Positions 7,287-12,187 of a DNA stretch of 12,187 bases are shown here, one piece after another. How positions within the stretch are numbered: the first letter of the stretch is position 1; the number at the start of each line of letters is the position of its first letter. Both the position numbers and the translations under genes were made by a program. The notes beneath the pieces were generated by a model. That model saw only the letters and a list, made by a program, of their open reading frames with translations, was not told the DNA's origin and made no database searches. Source of the stretch: an uncultured Oscillospiraceae bacterium (GTDB lineage: Bacteria; Bacillota; Clostridia; Oscillospirales; Oscillospiraceae). The stretch is taken from the NCBI GenBank assembly GCA_905236265.1, contig CAJOOV010000265.1, forward strand, positions 1 through 12,187, given 5' to 3'.

Positions 7287-7344
7287 CTTAAAGCAAAATA
7301 CCTTAAATTCATCTCCTTTTGACCGTATTCACGAAAAATTTAAG
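7287..7344. repeat. Repeated CTTAAA elements between divergent promoters
   Basis: CTTAAA occurs at 7287-7292 and 7302-7307. AATTTAAG at 7337-7344 forms an 8-bp perfect inverted repeat with CTTAAATT at 7302-7309. These lie between the glpK promoter and the VTT-gene promoter and could be a regulator site. The DNA is A/T-rich, so chance is possible. Confidence 0.3.
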
Positions 7345-7353
7345 AGTTTTTCA

Positions 7354-7382
7354 TTTACTTTACCCATCCCTTCCCTTATACT
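7354..7382 (+). promoter_or_regulatory. Promoter of the VTT-family gene
   Basis: TTTACT (7354-7359) and TATACT (7377-7382) are 17 bases apart. The -10 box matches consensus at 5 of 6 positions. The predicted start near 7389 gives a leader of about 27 bases that ends in a GGAAAGGG ribosome site before the ATG at 7416. Confidence 0.65.
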
Positions 7383-7415
7383 GGACACGAAAACAGCAGG
7401 AAAGGGAACCGGCAG

Positions 7416-8084
7416 ATGAATGATTTGAAGAAATACCGTTTTTGGATACTGGCGGGGGTGATCGCCCTCTTTGCCGGAGCAGTGGCGCTGCTCTGGCAGC
7501 CGTTGACCGGCTTTGCCTCAGACCCCCAGTCCCTGCGTCTCTGGCTGGAGGAGAACGGAGCACTGGGCGTGGTGCTGTTCGCTGCGCTGAATACGGCGCA
7601 GGTGATCGTGGCGGTGATTCCCGGAGGCCCCTTTGAGGTCGCTGCGGGCTATCTCTTCGGCGTACTGCCGGGGACGCTGCTGTGTGATGTGGCGATGACC
7701 ACAGGCAGCGTGATCGTCTTTCTGCTGGTGAAACGGCTGGGGATGCCCTTTATCCGCCTGTTCTTTTCCCAGGAACAGATTGACAGCGTCCACCTGCTCC
7801 ACGATACGAAACGCCTCAAGCCCATTCTCTTCCTGATCTTTCTGGTGCCCGGTACGCCCAAGGATTTGATTACCTATCTGGCAGGACTGACGGCGCTCCC
7901 GGTGGGTTCATGGGTGATGATCTGCTTTGTGGGCAGACTGCCTGCCATCCTGTTTTCCGCCATGGGAGGCAGTGCGCTGGACGAGTCGGAGTATGGCACA
8001 GTGATTGCTGTGGCGGTGCTGCTGGTGGTGGGCTATCTTGTGGGGACATACTTCTACCAAAAGCTGAACAGCCGTGACCGATGA
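7416..8084 (+). CDS. TVP38/TMEM64 family (VTT domain) membrane protein
   Basis: This 222-residue integral membrane protein belongs to the VTT/SNARE-associated, DedA-superfamily group. Hydrophobic helices lie at about 9-30, 50-69, 75-106, 136-165 and 193-213. The family motifs are VIPGGPFEVAAGYLFG (67-82) and FLVPGTPKDLITYLAGLT (142-159), with GRLPAI (173-178) after the second re-entrant region. Relatives have been linked to membrane lipid scrambling or transport and envelope homeostasis, but bacterial YdjX/TVP38-type proteins mostly lack a defined substrate. It has its own promoter and is closed by a hairpin terminator at 8130-8159, so it looks monocistronic. Divergence from the glycerol operon could mean shared regulation or mere adjacency. 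Family assignment is firm; specific function is unknown. Confidence 0.88.
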   Translation: MNDLKKYRFWILAGVIALFAGAVALLWQPLTGFASDPQSLRLWLEENGALGVVLFAALNTAQVIVAVIPGGPFEVAAGYLFGVLPGTLLCDVAMTTGSVIVFLLVKRLGMPFIRLFFSQEQIDSVHLLHDTKRLKPILFLIFLVPGTPKDLITYLAGLTALPVGSWVMICFVGRLPAILFSAMGGSALDESEYGTVIAVAVLLVVGYLVGTYFYQKLNSRDR

Positions 8085-8129
8085 GATACATGCCTCCCCT
8101 GATACGGAACTGACCTTATAAGAAATAAC

Positions 8130-8159
8130 AAAACTGGCATTTGAAGTAATGCCAGTTTT
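8130..8159 (+). terminator. Intrinsic terminator after the VTT gene
   Basis: A 12-bp perfect stem (AAAACTGGCATT at 8130-8141 with AATGCCAGTTTT at 8148-8159) has a 6-base loop. The A-tract and T-tract make it usable in both directions. It lies about 45 bases after the VTT stop codon and overlaps the next promoter. Confidence 0.8.
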
Positions 8160-8168
8160 CTGTATAAT
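8141..8168 (+). promoter_or_regulatory. Promoter of the ECF S-component gene, inside the terminator hairpin
   Basis: A perfect TATAAT (8163-8168) follows TTGAAG (8141-8146) with a 16-base spacer. The -35 box lies in the loop of the preceding terminator and the spacer covers its 3' arm. The predicted start near 8175 leaves only about 26 bases of leader, too short for a riboswitch. AAAGGGGG precedes the ATG at 8201. Confidence 0.7.
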
Positions 8169-8200
8169 AGGGTTAGCACAGTTTCAAAGGGGGAAACACT

Positions 8201-8770
8201 ATGAACCAAGACAATACGACCAGCCGCCTGACCCATCTGGGGCTGATGACAGCGCTGGTATTTGCGGCAAACTATGCCAGAATCGTCCTCCCGGTGAGCA
8301 TCGGCGGGAATACCGCCTTCACCCTTGCCAATATCATCTGCTGCCTGTCCGGACTGGTTCTGGGGCCTGCGGGGGGACTTGCCTCCGGCCTTGGGTCAGC
8401 GCTGTATGACTTGACCAATCCCATCTATGCCGCCGAGTGCTGGATCACCTTTCTGACAAAGGGGGCAATGGGGCTGGCCGCCGGACTGGCCTGTGCAGGA
8501 CTGATGCGCAGGGGAGAGGGCAGCTATGGGAAATACCTGTTCAGCACAGTGGTTGGCTGTGTCTGCTACTATGCCCTGTATTTTCTCAAGACCTTCCTGA
8601 TCTCCGGGCTGTTTGCCGCTGAGGGCTCCGCCGCCCTTGGAACGGCTGCTATCCTGAGCAAGATTCCCGCCTCTGTCTTTAATGCCAGCGTAGCCATTGC
8701 GGCGGCGCCGCCTCTGGCCATTGTGCTGAACAATGCCCTGAGACGTGCCGGACTGCATAAGCCAAATTGA
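8201..8770 (+). CDS. ECF transporter S component (substrate-binding membrane subunit)
   Basis: This 189-residue, highly hydrophobic protein has about six membrane segments (near 14-33, 43-66, 82-102, 112-132, 145-160 and 163-180). The segment VSIGGNTAFTLANIICCLSG, followed by LGPAGGLASGLGSALYDL, fits the S-component fold of energy-coupling factor importers. S components bind a vitamin, metal or other micronutrient. They work with a shared EcfT/EcfA/EcfA' module, which is not encoded here, so a group II ECF system with the module elsewhere in the genome is likely. The substrate cannot be read from the sequence, and no riboswitch is present to suggest one. It has its own promoter and is followed by strong hairpins. 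Confidence 0.82.
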   Translation: MNQDNTTSRLTHLGLMTALVFAANYARIVLPVSIGGNTAFTLANIICCLSGLVLGPAGGLASGLGSALYDLTNPIYAAECWITFLTKGAMGLAAGLACAGLMRRGEGSYGKYLFSTVVGCVCYYALYFLKTFLISGLFAAEGSAALGTAAILSKIPASVFNASVAIAAAPPLAIVLNNALRRAGLHKPN

Positions 8771-8780
8771 GAGAGAACCA

Positions 8781-8812
8781 AACCCCCGGAGAGCGCCGCT
8801 TCTCCGGGGGTT
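8781..8812. terminator. GC-rich hairpin between convergent genes
   Basis: A 12-bp perfect stem (AACCCCCGGAGA at 8781-8792 with TCTCCGGGGGTT at 8801-8812) encloses an 8-base loop, 10 bases after the ECF S stop codon. The following TTGCTGCATAATATT is only partly T-rich. It probably terminates the ECF S transcript. Confidence 0.65.
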
Positions 8813-8822
8813 GCTGCATAAT

Positions 8823-8859
8823 ATTCCCCTGTCCGCTCTCAGGGAGCAGACAGGGGAAT
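8823..8859. terminator. Second hairpin, probable feo operon terminator
   Basis: An 11-bp stem (ATTCCCCTGTC at 8823-8833 with GACAGGGGAAT at 8849-8859) continues, after one C-A mismatch, into GCTC/GAGC around a 5-base loop. It lies 5 bases beyond the last feo-operon stop codon. There is no clean T-run on either strand, so its strength is uncertain. Confidence 0.6.
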
Positions 8860-8864
8860 GTGTG

Positions 8865-9047
8865 TCACGGCTTTGCCTGTCCCTGTGAGTGACAGGCGCA
8901 GGCGCCGCAGGAGGCGCAGTTGCCGCCGCAGGAGGATTTGCCCGCTTTTTTGTCCCGGATCATACTCCCCACGGCCAGAGCCACTGCCAGAACGATCACG
9001 GCGATAATGACGATATTCACCAGATTACCGGCCAGCCATGCAGCCAC
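8865..9047 (-). CDS. FeoB-associated Cys-rich membrane protein
   Basis: This is a 60-residue peptide with one N-terminal membrane helix (about residues 8-29), a basic stretch (RDKKAGK) and a cysteine-rich tail (C40, C44, C47, C50, C52, H53). This is the layout of the FeoB_associated family found directly behind feoB in Firmicutes. The cysteines may bind iron during or after transport, perhaps like the unrelated FeoC of enterobacteria; direct evidence for the family is thin. The start is taken as GTG at 9047, because AAAGGAGG (9063-9056) ends 8 bases before it. The TTG at 9053 would be only 2 bases away. The gene begins 26 bases after the feoB stop and has no promoter of its own. Confidence 0.85.
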   Translation of the reverse strand: MAAWLAGNLVNIVIIAVIVLAVALAVGSMIRDKKAGKSSCGGNCASCGACACHSQGQAKP

Positions 9048-9073
9048 TGTCAAAACCTCCTTTCAGAAAAACA

Positions 9074-11407
9074 TTAAATGCGCAGCTTCTGGGACTCCTG
9101 ATAGGGCTTGAAAAGCTGGAAGCACATGGCGGCCAGAACAGCCAGAGCCACCACAAGACCCACGATGTTGAGATGACCGGTGACCAAGCTGCCAAACTGA
9201 TACACCATCAGCGCCACGGCATAGGCAAACACGCACATATAGCCGATGGCGAAGGCAGTCCACTTGCCGTTGTTCATCTCCCGCTTGATTGCGCCCATTG
9301 CGGCGAAGCAGGGAGCGCACAGCAGGTTGAAGAGCATGAAGGAGAAGGCGGCCAGCTTGCCGTTTCCGTCGGAGAAGCGGTTGAAGTCGTCATTGACATT
9401 CGCCCAGATCTGGGAGCCTTCCTCGTCCAGCTCCTCCATGACGGCCTCGCCGGTCTCATCATAGAGCAGCTCTCCGGTCTCCTCGTCCACTGCCTGTCCT
9501 GCCTTGGCATCGAAGTTGTACAGCACACCGAAGGTGCCCACCACTTCCTCCTTGGCAATCAGACCGGTGACAGTGGCCACAGCGGGCTTCCAGGAGCCGA
9601 AGCCCAGAGGCTTGAAGATGACGGACAGGGGCTGGGCAATTCCGGCGAGAATGGAGTCGTCAGTGGGGGTGACCTCGTCAGCCTCCACGCCCATGCGGTC
9701 AGCCACCTGCTGGATGTAGGTGGTGTTTTCCTCATCCCAAAGCTCGTCCACCATGCCGAACTGACCGTTGACGGTGCCGAAGCCCTGCAGGAACCAGAGG
9801 ACAATGGAGGAAATCAGAATGACCGTACCGGCCCGCTTGATGAAGGACCAGCCCCGTTCCCAGGTGCCCCGGAGGACGTTGCCCATGCTGGGGACGTGAT
9901 AGGCGGGCAGCTCCATGACGAAGGGAGCCGGGTCACCGGCAAACATCTTGGTCTTCTTCAGCATAATGCCGGAGACGATGATTGCGGCCACGCCGATGAA
10001 GTAGGCGCTGGTGGCGACCCAAGTGGCGCCGCCGAACAGTGCGCCTGCAATCAGGCCGATAATGGGCATCTTAGCCCCGCAGGGGATGAAGCAGGTGGTC
10101 ATAATGGTCATACGGCGATCCCGCTCATTCTCAATGGTACGGGAGGCCATAACGCCGGGCACGCCGCAGCCGGTGCCTACCAGCATGGGGATAAAGCTCT
10201 TGCCGGACAGGCCGAACTTGCGGAAGATACGATCCATAATGAAGGCGATACGAGCCATATAGCCGCAGTCCTCCAGCAGGCACAGCATGAGAAACAGCAC
10301 CAGCATCTGGGGCACAAAGCCCAGCACAGCGCCCACGCCGCCGAAAATACCGTCGGCTACCAGACCGGTGAGCCACGGCGCTGCGCCAAGGCTCTCCATG
10401 ACGCCGCGGGAGCCCTCCGTGAGCCACTCTGCGCCAAGGACATCGTTTGCCCAGTCGGTGAGGAAGGTGCCGATGGAGATGCCGCCGTCGCCGATGGGAG
10501 CGCCCATGGACAGGGCGTAGACCACAAACATAATGACGGCGAAGATGGGCAGCGCCAGAATCCGGTTGGTGACGATTTGGTCGATCTTGTCGGAGGTGGA
10601 GAGCTGCCCGGCGCTCTTCTTTTTGTAGCAGCCCTTCATCAGGTCGGCGATGTAGAGATAGCGCTCGTTGGTGATGATGCTCTCGGCATCGTCATCCAGC
10701 TCCTCCTCTGCCGCCGCAATGTCGGACTCGATATGCTGCAGCGTGCCCTCGTCCAGCGCCAGCTTCTCCCGCACCTTGTCGTCCCGCTCAAACACCTTGA
10801 TGGCGTACCAGCGCTGCTGCTCCTCCGGGAGGTTATGTACGGTGACCTCCTCAATGTGGGCGATTGCGTGCTCCACGGGGCCGGAGAAGGAGTGGTGGGG
10901 AATGGTCTTGTTGCCGTTGGCGGCCTCCACACAGGCGGAAACGGCGCTTTCCACGCCCTCGCCCTTCAGTGCAGACAGCTCCACGATCTTGCAGCTCAGC
11001 CTGCGGCTCAGCTCCTTGGTGTTGATGGAGTCCCCGGCCTTTTTCACCAGATCCATCATATTCAGCGCAATGACCACCGGAATGCCCAGCTCTGCAAGCT
11101 GGGTGGTGAGATACAGGTTGCGCTCCAGATTGGTGGCATCCACAATGTTCAAAATTACGTCAGGACGCTCATCAATCAGGTAGTTCCGGGCAACCACTTC
11201 CTCCAATGTATAGGGGGAGAGGGAGTAGATGCCGGGCAGGTCGGTGACCTGTACATCCTTGTGTCCCTTTACCGTGCCCTCTTTCTTCTCCACTGTCACG
11301 CCGGGCCAGTTGCCCACATACTGCTGTGTGCCGGTCAGGGCATTGAACAGGGTAGTCTTGCCGCAGTTGGGGTTACCGGCAAGGGCGATACGAATCTGCT
11401 TTTCCAT
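9074..11407 (-). CDS. feoB: Ferrous iron transport protein B
   Basis: FeoB imports Fe(II) across the cytoplasmic membrane under GTPase control. The 777-residue protein has an N-terminal G domain with all G motifs: G1 GNPNCGKT (11-18), G2 PGVTVE (35-40), G3 DLPG (56-59), G4 NMMD (116-119) and G5 SALKG (145-149). A helical GDI-like region follows to about 275, then the membrane part begins near 282. Conserved core motifs are LLEDCGYMARIAFIMDR (C381), GTGCGVPGVMASRTIE (C414), CFIPCGAKMP (C439, C443) and LLCAPCFAAMGAIKRE (C697, C700), with Gate repeats as in the family. A loop at about 631-686 is unusually rich in Asp and Glu. The ATG at 11407 lies 11 bases after the feoA stop. Confidence 0.97.
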   Translation of the reverse strand: MEKQIRIALAGNPNCGKTTLFNALTGTQQYVGNWPGVTVEKKEGTVKGHKDVQVTDLPGIYSLSPYTLEEVVARNYLIDERPDVILNIVDATNLERNLYLTTQLAELGIPVVIALNMMDLVKKAGDSINTKELSRRLSCKIVELSALKGEGVESAVSACVEAANGNKTIPHHSFSGPVEHAIAHIEEVTVHNLPEEQQRWYAIKVFERDDKVREKLALDEGTLQHIESDIAAAEEELDDDAESIITNERYLYIADLMKGCYKKKSAGQLSTSDKIDQIVTNRILALPIFAVIMFVVYALSMGAPIGDGGISIGTFLTDWANDVLGAEWLTEGSRGVMESLGAAPWLTGLVADGIFGGVGAVLGFVPQMLVLFLMLCLLEDCGYMARIAFIMDRIFRKFGLSGKSFIPMLVGTGCGVPGVMASRTIENERDRRMTIMTTCFIPCGAKMPIIGLIAGALFGGATWVATSAYFIGVAAIIVSGIMLKKTKMFAGDPAPFVMELPAYHVPSMGNVLRGTWERGWSFIKRAGTVILISSIVLWFLQGFGTVNGQFGMVDELWDEENTTYIQQVADRMGVEADEVTPTDDSILAGIAQPLSVIFKPLGFGSWKPAVATVTGLIAKEEVVGTFGVLYNFDAKAGQAVDEETGELLYDETGEAVMEELDEEGSQIWANVNDDFNRFSDGNGKLAAFSFMLFNLLCAPCFAAMGAIKREMNNGKWTAFAIGYMCVFAYAVALMVYQFGSLVTGHLNIVGLVVALAVLAAMCFQLFKPYQESQKLRI

Positions 11408-11418
11408 GCAATCTCTCC

Positions 11419-11640
11419 TTACTCCACTTCAATCATGCCGGCGTCTTCCTTACGCAGGGACAGCTCATAGCCCCGCACCGTCACTTCAATCGGATCACCC
11501 AGAGGGGCAACCTTTCTCACATAGACGGAAACGCCTCTGGTGATGCCCATATCCATGATCCTGCGCTTCACTGCGCCCTCGCCGTGGAGCCGCACTACCT
11601 TTACGGTGGAGCCAATGCCCGCCTCTTTCAGTGTCTTCAT
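11419..11640 (-). CDS. feoA: FeoA domain protein, second copy, next to feoB
   Basis: This 73-residue protein is an SH3-like FeoA domain. FeoA is thought to bind FeoB on the cytoplasmic side and support Fe(II) uptake. Typical features are GSTVKVVRLHGEGAVKRRIMDMGI, RGVSVYVRKVAPLGDPIEVTVRGYELSLRK and a C-terminal hydrophobic strand; the MGI, PLGDP and GYELSLR elements are characteristic. The start at 11640 is chosen because it begins at the first beta strand and has AGGAGA 9 bases upstream; the longer frame to 11700 runs into the preceding gene. It lies 16 bases after the other feoA and 11 bases before feoB. Confidence 0.93.
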   Translation of the reverse strand: MKTLKEAGIGSTVKVVRLHGEGAVKRRIMDMGITRGVSVYVRKVAPLGDPIEVTVRGYELSLRKEDAGMIEVE

Positions 11641-11656
11641 GCTCTTTACTCTCCTT

Positions 11657-11869
11657 TTATACCATGATCTTTCCGGCCATTTCCCGGCTGATGGCAACAC
11701 GGGTTTCCTTGACCTTGACGATCAGATTGCCATTGATTGTGTTCAAAACCGTGACGGTTCCGCCAACCACGAAGCCCAGATCCTCCAGATGCTTCTTCGT
11801 CTCAGCATTTCCGCCTACCTTGTGAATCACATTCTCCGTGCCCGCATCTGCTAAAATCAGCGGCATCAT
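11657..11869 (-). CDS. feoA: FeoA domain protein, first copy, operon leader gene
   Basis: This 70-residue FeoA-type SH3-like protein is divergent from its neighbour. The order GGNAETKKHLEDLGFVVGGTVTVL then NLIVKVKETRVAISREMAGKI matches the family, including the LGF turn and the RVAISREMA strand. It lacks the PLGDP element seen in the second copy. Two FeoA proteins encoded ahead of feoB are common in Clostridia; they may form a heteromer or act in different ways on FeoB (inference). The start is one of two adjacent ATGs (11869 or 11866) behind AAGGGGGTGG. It is the first gene of the feo operon. Confidence 0.9.
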   Translation of the reverse strand: MMPLILADAGTENVIHKVGGNAETKKHLEDLGFVVGGTVTVLNTINGNLIVKVKETRVAISREMAGKIMV

Positions 11870-11932
11870 TCCGCCACCCCCTTTTCACTGACATGGCAGG
11901 GGCGCTGTCCGCCCCGTTTTGGCACAAAATGT

Positions 11933-11950
11933 GGTTAGAGATACCTAACC
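11933..11950 (-). promoter_or_regulatory. DtxR/IdeR-like operator at the feo transcription start
   Basis: GGTTAG and CTAACC form a perfect 6-bp inverted repeat separated by 6 bases. The halves match those of the IdeR/DtxR box (TTAGGTTAGSCTAACCTAA), although there the halves are 1 base apart. It starts at about +1 of the predicted feo transcript, where a bound repressor would block initiation. Iron-dependent repression is inferred. Confidence 0.6.
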
Positions 11951-11957
11951 TTTTCAT

Positions 11958-11986
11958 AGTGTAGCACTGATAGCGGAGGTTGTCAA
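11958..11986 (-). promoter_or_regulatory. feo operon promoter
   Basis: On the minus strand a perfect TTGACA (11986-11981) and TACACT (11963-11958) are 17 bases apart. This is the strongest promoter in the window by consensus match. A second sequence GGGTTAGCCC (11996-11987), containing one operator half, touches the -35 box. The leader is about 80 bases and contains a short GGGGCG/CGCCCC hairpin (11899-11915). Confidence 0.82.
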
Positions 11987-11998
11987 GGGCTAACCCAT

Positions 11999-12019
11999 AG
12001 AAAGAAAAAGATTCTTTCT
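11999..12019. repeat. 8-bp inverted repeat between divergent promoters
   Basis: AGAAAGAA (11999-12006) and TTCTTTCT (12012-12019) form a perfect hairpin or palindromic site with a 5-base centre. It sits just upstream of the -35 box of the plus-strand promoter. It could be an operator; its A/T richness leaves room for chance. Confidence 0.35.
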
Positions 12020-12022
12020 GCG

Positions 12023-12050
12023 TTGAAAATGGGGAAAGATATGCTATACT
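12023..12050 (+). promoter_or_regulatory. Extended -10 promoter facing the right edge
   Basis: TTGAAA (12023-12028) and TATACT (12045-12050) are 16 bases apart, and TGC directly before the -10 box gives the extended TGn motif. It fires away from the feo operon. An AGGGAGGAG ribosome-like site follows at 12071-12079. Confidence 0.7.
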
Positions 12051-12187
12051 GTTAGTGCGTTTCTCAACAGAGGGAGGAGAGCAAAAAACGGCAAAACGGA
12101 TTTAAGGAAGCGCTGAATAAATCTCTCGGATGGATGAGCGAGGATGTTTTTTGCCAGTCGGGGATAAAAGACCGAAGGAATACTGAC
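12051..12187 (+). other. Unassigned transcribed edge region with inverted repeats
   Basis: After a good promoter and an AGGGAGGAG site (12071-12079) there is no ATG, GTG or TTG at translation distance; the first ATGs are at 12130 and 12134. The frame of the ATG at 12134 is open to the window end and also open upstream back to a stop at 12053. The ATG at 12130 gives only 18 codons. Two nested inverted repeats are visible: GCAAAAAAC/GTTTTTTGC (12081-12089 with 12145-12153) and GATTTA/TAAATC (12099-12104 with 12118-12123). This may be a structured leader RNA, the end of a mobile element, or a 5'-disrupted gene. I cannot decide between these from the fragment. Confidence 0.35.

Noticed and set aside
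8085..8200. A vitamin riboswitch before the ECF S gene
   Set aside because: The predicted leader is only about 26 bases; the one large hairpin lies upstream of and within the promoter and is a terminator.
9038..11470. An 810-codon plus-strand open frame covering all of feoB
   Set aside because: It is antisense to an unmistakable feoB with every G motif. The translation is low-complexity His/Gly/Leu/Ala-rich with no domain; long antisense frames arise from biased codon use in GC-rich genes.

Overview
The window looks like chromosomal DNA of a GC-rich, low-copy gut-type Clostridia bacterium, most likely in the Oscillospiraceae/Ruminococcaceae area. This is an inference from gene content: a FeoB-associated Cys-rich protein, two stand-alone FeoA proteins, a DUF1667 gene behind glycerol kinase, and a solitary ECF transporter S component. 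Strong AGGAGG ribosome sites and compact operons agree with it. No rRNA or tRNA genes, CRISPR arrays, phage genes or complete insertion sequences are visible.

Layout. (1) Bases 1-2452, plus strand: the 3' part of a periplasmic-type sugar-binding protein gene (its start lies before the window), followed 9 bases later by a membrane diguanylate cyclase with an extracellular sensor region. Two intrinsic terminators in tandem close the unit (2491-2573). (2) Bases 7187 down to 2589, minus strand: a four-gene glycerol operon of glycerol kinase, a GlpA-like FAD dehydrogenase with a C-terminal BFD-like [2Fe-2S] domain, a second FAD/NAD oxidoreductase, and a small DUF1667 protein with a CxxCxxxC...C motif. 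(3) Bases 7188-7415: divergent promoter region. (4) Bases 7416-8770, plus strand: a VTT/TVP38-family membrane protein and an ECF transporter S component, separated by a hairpin terminator whose loop also holds the -35 box of the next promoter. (5) Bases 8771-8864: two strong hairpins between convergent genes. (6) Bases 11869 down to 8865, minus strand: the ferrous-iron operon feoA-feoA-feoB plus a Cys-rich membrane peptide, read from a near-consensus promoter with a DtxR/IdeR-like inverted repeat at the predicted transcription start. (7) Bases 11870-12187: regulatory DNA with a second, plus-strand promoter aimed at a gene or element beyond the right edge.

Functional picture. The glycerol operon would phosphorylate glycerol and oxidise glycerol-3-phosphate to dihydroxyacetone phosphate through a multi-subunit flavin/iron-sulfur complex. 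The feo operon would import Fe(II), with expression probably shut off by iron. The binding protein and diguanylate cyclase look like a two-gene sensor that turns extracellular ligand binding into c-di-GMP. None of these families is new. The most interesting points are the binding-protein/cyclase pairing, the composition of the glycerol-3-phosphate dehydrogenase complex, the loss of the usual regulatory histidine in glycerol kinase, and the regulatory architecture at 8130-8177 and 11933-12153.
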